A stretch of DNA of 64,000 nt from JADCRZ01 sp037718865 (GTDB taxonomy: Bacteria; Bacteroidota; Bacteroidia; Chitinophagales; Chitinophagaceae): NCBI GenBank assembly GCA_037718865.1, contig JBBJMP010000014.1:78911-142910 (forward strand), given 5' to 3'. Of the stretch, positions 26,742 through 35,930 are shown one piece after another. The position numbers and the translations under genes were made by a program. Every line of letters begins with the position of its first letter. Within the stretch, counting starts at the first letter, position 1. Below the pieces are notes generated by a model. The model had not been told where the DNA came from. It searched no databases and worked only from the letters and a program-made list of their open reading frames with translations.

Positions 26742-28088
26742 TTACTTTATCTTAACAAAATAAGTAACCCCGTGATCAATCACTTTTGCCGGGTTATAGA
26801 AAGGAAGCAATTTGGACATAAAGTCCCCGGATAGATTATCCACGATCCCGAAGTCATCATCATTACATATCGCCAGCATGTCTTTTCCAATAAGGGCGAT
26901 ACCTTCGGGTTTATCATGCGGATAATCGGGGAATGCCGCAATAAGGTCAACGGCTAATGATTTATTCACGGGTATAAGCGCTGCAAAACCGGGCTCATTG
27001 GTCACCGCAGCGTGTTCCAGCGTTTTATTGTTAATGACTAGACCACCGTCTGAGTCTGCAGGATCTGATATGTTGCTGGCGCCATTAATATTGATCCGGA
27101 ATACGCGTTTAAATGAGGATAACGCATTGCCCATAAGCGGAAATTCACCATCCCTTTCGAGCACCAGGAATTCTGTATTACTTATAGAGGCGATTTCACT
27201 GACTAGGTTATTGACTCTTTCCGTCTTATAGATGAACTGTTTAGTAGCTCCTGAATTAATATTAAAAAATAGAATCCGCAAAACGCCGCTCGTGCGGATC
27301 TGATTTCTGAGTGAAAGAGGTGTAGACGGATTTTCCAGGGGTGATTGCATCATACCCACCAGCCACTGCTGGTCGGGGGTAATGGTCAATCCTTCCATAC
27401 CGCGATTAGCCCGCCGTGTACTGAATACTTTAGGGATCCGGCGTCCGCCAACACCGCTTCCAAACGGGTTGATGCGTTCAATGGATCGTCCATCGGCAGT
27501 AAAATGTACAAGGTGAGGGCCGTACTCATCGCTAACCCAAAAGCTTCCATCACTGGTTATGGCAAGTCCCTCCGGATCCAGACCACTTGGGTCAAGGGGA
27601 AGAATATTTCCCAGTGCATCATAGGGGATTTCACCCGTACTTCCTTGTCCGGCAGGGTTCGGCCTGCCGGATATCAGGTTGCCAAGTTGATCCTTGAAAT
27701 GAATCGTAGTTAGTTTATGCAGCGAATCGCCTTTCAGTTCAAAAACACCTATCTGCGGATTGAAGTTTGGTACAGGGAACAATTTGCCGCCAAAGGCATC
27801 CACGTTTGGGCCCCTGTCAGTCATGAAGTAAAACAAACGATTGTTTTTATATCCGGAAGCGCTGATTACTGCCATGGCCGACCCATAACCACCATTAAAG
27901 ACAGCAGTTCCCAGGTTGTTTGTGAAAATGACGGACGTATTTTGCTGACCTGCTGAAACAGGCAGTTTGCCGCTGGCAGGAGAGTCCTTAAATATTTCAT
28001 GTAAAATGTCCAGTCCCTTAGAGCACGAAGAAAATAACAGGATGAAAAAAACGCCAGGTATAATTAACCTGAATCTTTGTGTTGGCAT
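26742..28088 (-). CDS. Secreted esterase-like/phytase-like lipoprotein
   Basis: A 448-residue lipoprotein: the signal peptide ends FFILLFSSC. The body matches the phytase-like (esterase-like activity of phytase, PF13449) family, a six-bladed propeller. Family features are NRLFYFMTDRGPNVDAFG near residue 100, DPEGLAITSDGSFWVSDEYGPHLVHF near 185, RRANRGMEGLTITPDQQWL and PEGIALIGKDMLAICNDDDFG near the end. The natural substrate of this family is poorly known; phosphate release from esters is the usual guess. It is a single-gene unit on the minus strand, convergent with the nickel-transport gene. Confidence 0.88.
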   Translation of the reverse strand: MPTQRFRLIIPGVFFILLFSSCSKGLDILHEIFKDSPASGKLPVSAGQQNTSVIFTNNLGTAVFNGGYGSAMAVISASGYKNNRLFYFMTDRGPNVDAFGGKLFPVPNFNPQIGVFELKGDSLHKLTTIHFKDQLGNLISGRPNPAGQGSTGEIPYDALGNILPLDPSGLDPEGLAITSDGSFWVSDEYGPHLVHFTADGRSIERINPFGSGVGGRRIPKVFSTRRANRGMEGLTITPDQQWLVGMMQSPLENPSTPLSLRNQIRTSGVLRILFFNINSGATKQFIYKTERVNNLVSEIASISNTEFLVLERDGEFPLMGNALSSFKRVFRININGASNISDPADSDGGLVINNKTLEHAAVTNEPGFAALIPVNKSLAVDLIAAFPDYPHDKPEGIALIGKDMLAICNDDDFGIVDNLSGDFMSKLLPFYNPAKVIDHGVTYFVKIK

Positions 28089-28233
28089 TACTTATTAATT
28101 TTTAGTAAGCATATTTACTTAGCTTATGTTACCATACTGTTATCCATCAATTAATAAATAGTTACCCTTTGTTTCTGGCCTTCGGTTGCCATTATCCTTC
28201 CGGTGAAAGGAAGATAGCGGTAACCTAACGTAT

Positions 28234-28412
28234 ATGCATAAGTTATTTTCAATGTCATGGGCCGCAATTGTCTTTATCATAATTGTTCCGTGTAACGCGT
28301 TTGCGCAAAAATTTATTTTGGGAAAAATTATTTCAGCTACGGATCAATCGGTGGTAGCGGGAGCCACTATACTTCTTAAAGGAACAAGGCATGGTGTATC
28401 GACGGATGTAAA
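28234..28412 (+). pseudogene. TonB-dependent receptor N-terminal stub
   Basis: The stub has a signal peptide (ending CNAFAQ) and the start of a carboxypeptidase-like domain, ILGKIISATDQSVVAGATIL followed by LKGTRHGVSTD. A complete receptor would go on for 700-1000 residues. Here the similarity stops near 28410 and the sequence continues as a serine hydrolase in another frame. The stub's own frame stops at 28473. It is the left partner of a deletion junction. Confidence 0.8.
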
Positions 28413-29009
28413 TCCGCTGAAAGTTATGATTTCGGTTGGCATATCGGATGGGAGGATGGGAGAAATGTATTGAGCCATGGCGGCGGAATGCCTGGCTATA
28501 AGTCGACGATCATCATTATACCGGAAGCCGGGACGGGAATTATTATTTTGACCAATAAGATATCCTATTTGAACGAAGAGCTGGCAGGTGTAATAGTTGA
28601 TTACCTGGATTTAAAAAAAATCAATTGGAAAGAAGCCGGTGATAATGATTGTCTTAAAAATTTTAATTTTCCATGGGACGATGAGACAGACTCAATCAGT
28701 CAGTTGCAGTCTGTCATTCCGGGCTTAGCGCTGTACAAAGGAAGGTATGAAGATAAAGCTTATGGGAAAGCCGTTATTTTTGAAAATGGCAGCGAAGCTA
28801 TTCTTGAACTTTCGCCAAGTAAAAAACAGCTTTCCGGCCGTTTGTATTACCTGGATAAAAACAGGTTAAGGATCATCTTCAATGATGGGTTCATTTCGCC
28901 TGGCGAAATCGTGTTTACCAGGGACACCGGTAATAGAATAAAAGGATTTACGTTGGAAATACCAAGCAGTGACTTTCATTTTAAATATCTCCGCTTCATA
29001 AAGAAATAA
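28413..29009 (+). pseudogene. Serine hydrolase (beta-lactamase/esterase class C) C-terminal fragment
   Basis: The frame from about 28413 reads AESYDFGWHIGWEDGRNVLS followed by HGGGMPGYKSTIIIIPE, the third conserved block (H-x-G) of class C beta-lactamase-like hydrolases. It continues with GTGIIILTNK and a C-terminal accessory domain (PGLALYKGRYEDKAYGKAVI). The catalytic S-x-x-K and Y-x-N blocks, and the signal peptide, are missing, so it cannot be active. The upstream neighbour is the receptor stub, joined directly by a deletion. Confidence 0.82.
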
Positions 29010-29130
29010 AAATTACTTCCTCCCTGCCAAGATGATCGCTTAATTTTGAAGTCGATGCCATGAAATATATAAATGATCACGTTTTATAAGTATTATATTT
29101 CCAACTGCTTTAAAAAACCGGATATAACAG

Positions 29131-29685
29131 ATGGATGACAAGTTTATCGATCAACTGTTTGAACAGGAAAATGTTCAAATACAGAAACTTCACGACATCG
29201 TAAAGCAAACTGTAGACGATGAAAAACTAATCATTGAGAACCTGCTTCACCCGCCTAATGAAATACTTACCAGAGGACAAGATTTTTCAGATAAGGTAGC
29301 GCGTTTTGTTGGGAGCTGGGCATTTATTCTTACGTTTATGATTATTCTTGTTTGTTGGATTTTATTTAATACCCTTACCCCAAATAGAGACCAATTTGAT
29401 AAATACCCGTTTATTTTAATGAACCTGATCTTGTCTTGTGTGGCAGCACTACAAGCGCCAATCATTATGATCAGTCAGAACCGTCAGGAAGAAAAAGACA
29501 GGAAACGTTCTCAAAACGACTACCTGATTAATCTGAAATCAGAACTGGAAATCAGAAGTTTGCACCAGAAGATGGACTTGTTGCTGGAGGAACAACTGAA
29601 ATCATTACACGACATACAGTTGAAACAGCTGGAATTACTTAAAGAGATAAATGAGAAGATCAAAGTCACAAATGAGCAGTCATAA
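29131..29685 (+). CDS. DUF1003 family membrane protein
   Basis: A 184-residue protein typical of DUF1003. A hydrophilic N-terminus is followed by DKVARFVGSWAFILTFMIIL, then WILFNTLTPNRDQFDKYPFI and LNLILSCVAALQAPIIMISQNRQ, the signature of this family with two membrane helices. After them comes a long polar, probably coiled-coil tail (residues about 120-180, rich in Glu, Lys and Leu). Function is unknown. The next gene overlaps its 3' end by 14 bases, so the two are probably co-translated. Confidence 0.88.
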   Translation: MDDKFIDQLFEQENVQIQKLHDIVKQTVDDEKLIIENLLHPPNEILTRGQDFSDKVARFVGSWAFILTFMIILVCWILFNTLTPNRDQFDKYPFILMNLILSCVAALQAPIIMISQNRQEEKDRKRSQNDYLINLKSELEIRSLHQKMDLLLEEQLKSLHDIQLKQLELLKEINEKIKVTNEQS

Positions 29686-29968
29686 ATCACCGCATATTTT
29701 GAATACATCCTCAAACCTGTTAGGGTTCTGCTTTATTGTAATAACATCTTTAAAAATTACCAATAAAATACACCAGACTTATATAGACGAAATAGTAATA
29801 GTAGGAGCATTGATTTTTATGACAAGTACTATCTGTTCATTTTTGTCCATAAGAACTGTAGTGGAAAAACAAGCTGGATTTTTGGAAAGCATAGCGGAAT
29901 ATTTTTTCATTACCGGACTTTTAATTTTGTTGGTGGTAATCATGTTAATTGCCTTTGATATGCTATAA
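29672..29968 (+). CDS. Small hypothetical membrane protein, overlapping the DUF1003 gene
   Basis: From ATG 29672 (MSSHKSPHILNTSSNLLGF) the product has 98 residues with three hydrophobic segments: LGFCFIVITSLKI, IVIVGALIFMTSTICSFLSI and ITGLLILLVVIMLIAFDML. An upstream ATG at 29651 is in frame but would deepen the overlap. I do not recognise a family. The overlap with the DUF1003 gene and the clear membrane topology support a real gene. Confidence 0.65.
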   Translation: MSSHKSPHILNTSSNLLGFCFIVITSLKITNKIHQTYIDEIVIVGALIFMTSTICSFLSIRTVVEKQAGFLESIAEYFFITGLLILLVVIMLIAFDML

Positions 29969-30019
29969 TAGGGTAATCTTGCATAGATTTACAGCCGCGT
30001 AATCAGCCTAAAATAACGA

Positions 30020-31219
30020 ATGATGCCATTCACTAAACACACTATCTTACGAAGCCTTTCGGTAAAGCTCGTTCTACTTACTATTATCTCCATACAAGTT
30101 TGTGTTGCACAGTCGTCGCCTAAAAAAAGGGGGAATGTGCAATTTAAAAAGCATACGCTTACTACAGATTTCGTTGCTGAAGGGGTGGCGGTTGCCGATG
30201 TAAATAAAGATGGCAAACTGGATGTGCTTGCAGGAACTTACTGGTTCAAATCACCAGGCTGGGAGCGGCATGAGATTGTTGCGGGAAAGACATATAAAAC
30301 GATTGAATACAGCAATACATTTCTAAACTTCAGCATCGATGTTAACCGCGACGGATGGATGGACCTGCTTCGCATAGGATTACCGGGACAGCCCGCCGCC
30401 TGGTACGAGAATCCAAGGAACAAACCGGGTTTCTGGAAAGAACATGCTGCATATCACTCTGTAGGAAATGAATCTCCTGCCCTGTACGATCTGGATAAGG
30501 ATGGCACGATGGACCTGGTATGTGCCGATTCAAAAAATAAAAAAATGGTGTGGGTAAGCGCGCCGCGCTCTAAAAACGACACGACCTGGGTTGAACACAT
30601 CATCAGCAACGATTCCCTTCGCGGTACACACATGTATACGCATGGCCTGGGTTTCGGCGATATCAATAAAGACGGGAGGGAAGACGTGGTCATGCGCGAA
30701 GGCTGGTGGGAAACGCCGGCAGATCGCAAGCAGACGGATTGGGTATTTCACCCTGCGGCTCTTGGCGAGGAATGCTCCCAAATGTATGTCATGGACCTTG
30801 ATGACGACGGCGACATGGATGTGATCAGCGCTTCAGCGCATAAATATGGTATCTGGTGGCACGAACAGGTGAAACAGGATTCGGTTAAATGGGTACGCCA
30901 CGAGATTTATAAACAATTCTCGCAAACACATGGCATGGCGCTCGTTGACATAAACCGAGACGGCCATCCTGATATAGTTACAGGCAAACGTTACTACGCT
31001 CATAACGGTAAGGATCCCGGTGCAGAGGAGCCGTCAGTGTTGTATTGGTTCGAATATAAACCAGGTAAACAGCCTGCCTGGATCCCACATAAGATCGATG
31101 ACAATTCGGGGGCCGGTTTGCACGTTGTCACGCAGGATATGAATAAAGATAAGTTGATGGATATCGTTATCGGTAATAAAAAAGGCGTTTACATATTTGA
31201 ACAGGTCAGGGGAAATTAA
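30020..31219 (+). CDS. Secreted FG-GAP/VCBS-repeat protein with calcium-type loops
   Basis: A 399-residue secreted protein; a signal peptide ends near VCVAQ. It contains seven Dx[DN]xDG-like loops: DVNKDGKLD, DVNRDGWMD, DLDKDGTMD, DINKDGRED, DLDDDGDMD, DINRDGHPD and DMNKDKLMD. These are regularly spaced in blade-like units, which predicts a seven-bladed FG-GAP propeller with bound calcium. Such proteins often bind carbohydrates or stand beside PULs, but no catalytic site is visible. Its stop codon overlaps the stop of the convergent amidohydrolase by four bases. Confidence 0.85.
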   Translation: MMPFTKHTILRSLSVKLVLLTIISIQVCVAQSSPKKRGNVQFKKHTLTTDFVAEGVAVADVNKDGKLDVLAGTYWFKSPGWERHEIVAGKTYKTIEYSNTFLNFSIDVNRDGWMDLLRIGLPGQPAAWYENPRNKPGFWKEHAAYHSVGNESPALYDLDKDGTMDLVCADSKNKKMVWVSAPRSKNDTTWVEHIISNDSLRGTHMYTHGLGFGDINKDGREDVVMREGWWETPADRKQTDWVFHPAALGEECSQMYVMDLDDDGDMDVISASAHKYGIWWHEQVKQDSVKWVRHEIYKQFSQTHGMALVDINRDGHPDIVTGKRYYAHNGKDPGAEEPSVLYWFEYKPGKQPAWIPHKIDDNSGAGLHVVTQDMNKDKLMDIVIGNKKGVYIFEQVRGN

Positions 31220-32535
31220 AACGCTTCTTTAATTCCATACTTATATTTAAACCGCTCATTCAATTGTTTTTGCTTATCGTTAAGATCGATCTTGCGGCCC
31301 TGTACAAAGGCATCCGTAACAACAGAGCTGCGCATATCTAAGATATCCCCCGTGCTGATGATGATATTGGCATCTTTGCCTACTTCTATGCTGCCGGTTT
31401 TATCAGCGACTCCCAATACTTTAGCTGCATTTAGGGTAATGGCTTGTAACGCCTGCTCTTTTGTTAACCCGTAAGCAGCAGCCGTGCCGGCATTAAATGC
31501 CAGGTTACGGCCGCGGGTTTGTCCATCTTCATCATTTATCGCAAACAAGACCCCTGCCTTTTGCAGCATAGCCGGCGTTTTATACGGCTGGTCGACATCA
31601 TCATCAGCCAGGGTGGGCAAGCTATGCGGCTGGGTTAAAATCACCGAGACGTTGTTTTGTTTTAACAGATCAGCAATCTGCCAGCTATCACTACCCCCAA
31701 CAATGACCATGTCAAGGCTAAATTCACGAACAAAATCCAGAGCCACCAGCATTTGTTTTACCGTGTTGGCATGCACATACAGTTTCTGGCTTTTATTGAA
31801 CAAGCCCTTCACAGCTGCTAATTTCAGGTTCGTTTTTTCATGCGAAGCTGAGCTGTTATAAGCTTTCGCTTCGCGGAGAAAAGTTTTGATGCGGTCCACC
31901 TGCCCTAACCCCAATTTAACAGCATCAACCGGGGGTTGCTGCGGACCGTCGCCGCCACCAAATCTTCCGAACCCCCGTGGACTTGCGATTAAGGCCGGCA
32001 TATTAAAATGAATGCCTGCATCTGTTTTATAGGCTGCGTCTTCCCAGTTCCAGGCGTCCAACTGCACCACAGATGACGAGCCGCTGATGATTCCTCCTTC
32101 TGGAACGATGTTCGCAATAAGTATCCCATTGGACCTGAGGGTGTTTGTAATTTTTGAATCCGTATTGTATGCAATAAGTGAGCGGATATTCGGATTGAGT
32201 TCACCAATCTCCCGTACGTCAGATGTAGCACGGACGCTAGGGACTTCCACCAGTCCGAGATTGCTAATTGAGAGGATTAACCCGGGGTAGACCTGCTTGC
32301 CCTGAGCGTCAACAGAGGTAGCACCTGCCGGAGCGGTAACGTTTGAACCTACAGCAGTGATCTTACCGTCGGTGATAACAATCGAAGCTTTTTCCAAAAC
32401 CTGACCATTGCCCACATGCACAGTCGCATTAGTGATGACCGTAGTGCCCGTTTGCCTGGCCGCGGGATATACATTCTCCTGTGCCGCAGAGTTTAAGGTA
32501 AATAATAGAATTGTATAAAAGAAAATCTTTTTCAT
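31216..32535 (-). CDS. Secreted amidohydrolase-family protein lacking the HxH metal motif
   Basis: The protein has 439 residues, a signal peptide (MKKIFFYTILLFTLNSAAQ) and the start of an amidohydrolase composite domain (TNATVHVGNGQVLEKASIVI). Where active amidohydrolases have a PG-[LF]-[IV]-D-x-H-x-H metal motif, it has QVYPGLILSISNLGLVEV, so the first two metal ligands are absent. The end is typical: TKEQALQAITLNAAKVLGVA and GSIEVGKDANIIIS. It is probably in one unit with the next, larger amidohydrolase (34 bases away). It may be a partner or a hydrolase with a changed metal site. Confidence 0.85.
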   Translation of the reverse strand: MKKIFFYTILLFTLNSAAQENVYPAARQTGTTVITNATVHVGNGQVLEKASIVITDGKITAVGSNVTAPAGATSVDAQGKQVYPGLILSISNLGLVEVPSVRATSDVREIGELNPNIRSLIAYNTDSKITNTLRSNGILIANIVPEGGIISGSSSVVQLDAWNWEDAAYKTDAGIHFNMPALIASPRGFGRFGGGDGPQQPPVDAVKLGLGQVDRIKTFLREAKAYNSSASHEKTNLKLAAVKGLFNKSQKLYVHANTVKQMLVALDFVREFSLDMVIVGGSDSWQIADLLKQNNVSVILTQPHSLPTLADDDVDQPYKTPAMLQKAGVLFAINDEDGQTRGRNLAFNAGTAAAYGLTKEQALQAITLNAAKVLGVADKTGSIEVGKDANIIISTGDILDMRSSVVTDAFVQGRKIDLNDKQKQLNERFKYKYGIKEAF

Positions 32536-32569
32536 TGTGTTTTTTTTGATTAAACTTAAAACCTTAAAT

Positions 32570-35500
32570 CTACTTCAGATCGTCAGCATCGATAACCAGC
32601 AAACCATGATTGTGATAGTGATCACCGCACGTGTGCATCATCTGGTAAGTCGGCTGTGCCGGCTGAACAGTAGCCCCTGTGCGTTTTTCAGCGATCATCT
32701 TTTTGATGATGCGATTCCTTTCCGCATCTACCCCCTTCTGCAATTGTTCATCCTTTTGCCTGTCAAAATAAATAGTTCCATCCACTATGGTATATAACGA
32801 TTTTGCGTAGATGCTCAATGGATTGTCGCTCCAGAGAACCACGTCACCATCTTTGCCGGGCTTAAGGCTGCCTACCCTGTCATCCACGTGCATCATCTTA
32901 GCCGGGTTGAGTGTAACCATTTTTAATGCCTCTTCTTCCGTAACGCCACCATACTTTACAATCTTTGCCGCTTCCTGGTTCAACCGGCGGGCCATTTCTG
33001 CATCGTCTGAATTGATAGCCACGTTCAAACCCACCCGCATCATGATGGCGGCATTGTAAGGAATGGCATCTTGTACTTCCATTTTGTAGGCCCACCAGTC
33101 GGAAAAGGTAGAAGCGCTGGCGCCATGGGCCTTCATCTTATCCGCTACTTTATACCCTTCGAGAATGTGTGTGAACGTATTATAGCGATAACCCATCTGC
33201 TCGGCAACTTTGATAGAACTGTTGATTTCGCTTTGCAGGTAAGCGTGACAGGTGATGAAACGTTTGTCATTTAGTATTTCAACCAATGCGTCCAGTTCCA
33301 GGTCTCTGCGGGGAGCTACCGTACCCTTTTTACTCTTAACGCTTTCATACGTTGTCCAGGCCTTCTGATAATCTTTGGCGCGGGTAAAAGCATCAACCAA
33401 CACCTGTTCTACACCCATCCTTGTATCTGGATAACGAATGTTGTTGGATTGGTTGCCGATAGCACTTGGTGATCGCTTTACGTTTTCGCCCAAGGCAAAT
33501 TTGATGAAACCGTCTGATCCTTTAAACTTTAAATTCTCATCGCTGGCACCCCAGCGTAATTTTATTAACTGGGTTTGCCCGCCGATCACATTGGCGGAAC
33601 CGTGAAGGATATGCGAGGTCGTTACACCACCGCTTAGCTGGCGATAAATATTAATGTCATCCGGGTTGAGATTATCGGCAATGCGAACCTCGGACGTTAC
33701 GCTTTGTCCGCCTTCATTGATGGAGCCGGCAGCGATGTGTGAGTGTTCATCGATCACACCAGGCGTTACGTGCTTACCTGTACCGTCGATAACCTTTGCC
33801 CCTGCATCAGACAAAGACTTACCGACACCTGCAATTTTACCGGCCCGGATCAATACATCGGTATTCTGCAGAACACCTTCTTTCTCATTGGTCCAGACGG
33901 TTGCATTTTTAATTAAGATTGTTTCCTGCCTTGGTGCGCTTCCCTCTTCCCAGCCGAATGGCTCAAACGGATAAATAACTTTTCCGATCGCACCGGGAGG
34001 ACGTACGCGGTCGCTATCCGCTTTTTGTACAGCCGGCTGATCGTATGTTGCTGTCCAGGTCATACGGTTGCCGGCGCTATCTTCGCCATAACCCGTCCAC
34101 ACATTGTCATTCACTATCCCGCTTAGACGAAGATTTTCGCCACCTTTTCTTTCCGGGGCTACATTAATGCGAACCTGGCGCCCATCGTAATAGAACTTCG
34201 AGGTTATGGTATCCTTACCGATCAGACTGGCAGCACTGTTATTTTTGAAGTCAAGCATATAATTGACTGGCCCGGTTGACGTATTCAACACAAGCTTGTA
34301 GGTACCCCTCATGTCCTTCCAGGTATCATCTTTTATGCTGTACTTTTTCCCCTGGATCCAGTTCTGATATATAGCAGTCTTTTCATGGAAGATGGGCCCT
34401 GATGTAATTAAAAAATTAGCCAACTTGCCCGCATCCAGACTGCCCACCTGGTCATAAACGCCCAATACCGTTGCCGGTGTTTTAGTTAATGCCGTCATAG
34501 CCGCTGCTTCTGTGAGGTCGTAGTTAAATGCAGAACGCATGGCCGTCATGAAACCTTTTACCTCACGCAGGTCAGAAGTAGTAAGACAGAAAGGAATGCC
34601 TGCCTTTTCCAGCGCACCGGCATTCGTGGGTGCCATCTCCCAGTGCTTCAAGTCGCCAAGCGATACAAATCGGGCATCATTGGGATCCTCTACATCCTGT
34701 GCCTGCGGATAGTCAAGCGATACGATAAAAGTGGCGCCGGTTCCCTTGATCTCGTTTATTCGCTGGTACTCATTGCCCCCGCCTTTAATAATATACTGCA
34801 TCCCGAACTCATCGCCTATGCGGTCGGCCCGCAGATCATTCCATTTGTCATTGGCTTCAAATACCTGCGGCAGATTTTGCGTTTCATTCCAGGCCTGCAA
34901 GCTCAGGTTTAACCCTTCATCGGCCGGTTTATTTTTATACCATTGTGCGTCCAGGTACGACTGGCGCAGCAGCGCGATCATTCCCATCATGGAACTGGGA
35001 TAACTTTGTGTAGAACTTCCTTTGTTAAAGGAATAATGTGCAGAGGCCCTGTCTTTTAGGATCACCATATTTTCTTTGTCGGTTGCCAGGCTAACCAGTG
35101 TACCCGTGCCCCTCGCGATGCCATCACGTACGTGTGAGAGCACGGTTCCAAAGCCGTTTTCGCGCAGGGTTTTGGCTTTTGCATCATCCACTGCAAAAAC
35201 TTTAAATGCGTCGGTTTCACTTTTGATGGCTTGGTTCCAACCATAAGCTCCCTTTGTGACCGTGGATAATTGTGCCTGCTGGCCAGGGTTGAATCCGCCA
35301 AAAGTCCCGCCCGGACGTTGCTGCGGTGAAGCTGTGCCATAGTCTGCATAGATGTCGATAAAGGACGGATAGATCCATTTGCCTTTGCAATCGATCTCTA
35401 CGGTGCCCGCAGGCAGTTTTACCGAAGTGCCGACCGTTACGATTTTTCCATCTTTAATAAGCAGGGTAGCATTGGACAATGTGGAAGCGCCATCTTTTAC

Positions 35501-35638
35501 AATTGTGGCATTGGTAAATGCATAGGGCACATGACGCTCGTCGGAAACACCATTCACCGGGAAGGTAGATTGTGCCCGTACACACAGGGAAAAAAATAAA
35601 ACGCCACATCCCGCTAATAAGCGTTTAGCATTATTCAT
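32570..35638 (-). CDS. Secreted two-domain amidohydrolase
   Basis: A 1022-residue secreted protein with two amidohydrolase domains in tandem. Domain 1 (about 25-430) has WIYPSFIDIYADYG where the HxH motif should be, so it looks degenerate. An inserted beta-rich stretch (about 430-570) links to domain 2 (about 575-990), which keeps VTPGVIDEHSHIAAG and so a metal-binding HxH. TLNPAKMMHVDDRVGSLKPG ends the fold. Bacteroidota secrete such proteins, which are thought to hydrolyse cyclic amides, dipeptides or aryl acyl substrates; the substrate here is unknown. The signal peptide is MNNAKRLLAGCGVLFFSLCV. It is the first gene of the minus-strand pair. Confidence 0.88.
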   Translation of the reverse strand: MNNAKRLLAGCGVLFFSLCVRAQSTFPVNGVSDERHVPYAFTNATIVKDGASTLSNATLLIKDGKIVTVGTSVKLPAGTVEIDCKGKWIYPSFIDIYADYGTASPQQRPGGTFGGFNPGQQAQLSTVTKGAYGWNQAIKSETDAFKVFAVDDAKAKTLRENGFGTVLSHVRDGIARGTGTLVSLATDKENMVILKDRASAHYSFNKGSSTQSYPSSMMGMIALLRQSYLDAQWYKNKPADEGLNLSLQAWNETQNLPQVFEANDKWNDLRADRIGDEFGMQYIIKGGGNEYQRINEIKGTGATFIVSLDYPQAQDVEDPNDARFVSLGDLKHWEMAPTNAGALEKAGIPFCLTTSDLREVKGFMTAMRSAFNYDLTEAAAMTALTKTPATVLGVYDQVGSLDAGKLANFLITSGPIFHEKTAIYQNWIQGKKYSIKDDTWKDMRGTYKLVLNTSTGPVNYMLDFKNNSAASLIGKDTITSKFYYDGRQVRINVAPERKGGENLRLSGIVNDNVWTGYGEDSAGNRMTWTATYDQPAVQKADSDRVRPPGAIGKVIYPFEPFGWEEGSAPRQETILIKNATVWTNEKEGVLQNTDVLIRAGKIAGVGKSLSDAGAKVIDGTGKHVTPGVIDEHSHIAAGSINEGGQSVTSEVRIADNLNPDDINIYRQLSGGVTTSHILHGSANVIGGQTQLIKLRWGASDENLKFKGSDGFIKFALGENVKRSPSAIGNQSNNIRYPDTRMGVEQVLVDAFTRAKDYQKAWTTYESVKSKKGTVAPRRDLELDALVEILNDKRFITCHAYLQSEINSSIKVAEQMGYRYNTFTHILEGYKVADKMKAHGASASTFSDWWAYKMEVQDAIPYNAAIMMRVGLNVAINSDDAEMARRLNQEAAKIVKYGGVTEEEALKMVTLNPAKMMHVDDRVGSLKPGKDGDVVLWSDNPLSIYAKSLYTIVDGTIYFDRQKDEQLQKGVDAERNRIIKKMIAEKRTGATVQPAQPTYQMMHTCGDHYHNHGLLVIDADDLK

Positions 35639-35930
35639 AGGTAATTTTTTTGATTTGTTCTTTGTAAGCAGTTGTACATATAAATTAATCTAAAGACAAT
35701 AGCACCTTTGCTTGATCATATCATATCAAGGCAAACAATCGGTCTGGCAGATGTAAATAGGGTTTGTGAGGAGGCGTTGCGGCATCTTTCGACGGTGTGC
35801 GCCTACTCGCCTTTTGCTATCACGCTTACCTAAAATTAAGGTAAACTAATGTAAATCAAATCACAGTTAATGGATTTACTTTTGGTTATGCTGTTTATAG
35901 TAAATTACCTTCATTTATAAAAGAGCACAT
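35639..35930 (+). promoter_or_regulatory. Divergent intergenic region with a possible promoter for the fucosidase gene
   Basis: The region separates the amidohydrolase pair from the fucosidase gene. TACTTTTG at 35877-35884 matches the Bacteroidota -7 consensus TAnnTTTG and lies 46 bases upstream of the fucosidase ATG. No TTTG is seen at the expected -33 spacing, so the call is tentative. No gene or hairpin was found in the rest. Confidence 0.35.

Noticed and set aside
27345..27713. 122-codon plus-strand frame inside the phytase-like gene
   Set aside because: Antisense to a well-supported gene, with no motif or ribosome-binding site.
28470..29009. Stand-alone small hydrolase gene starting with TTG
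   Set aside because: Similarity to serine hydrolases continues upstream of the TTG to about 28413, and two catalytic motifs are missing, so it is a fragment.
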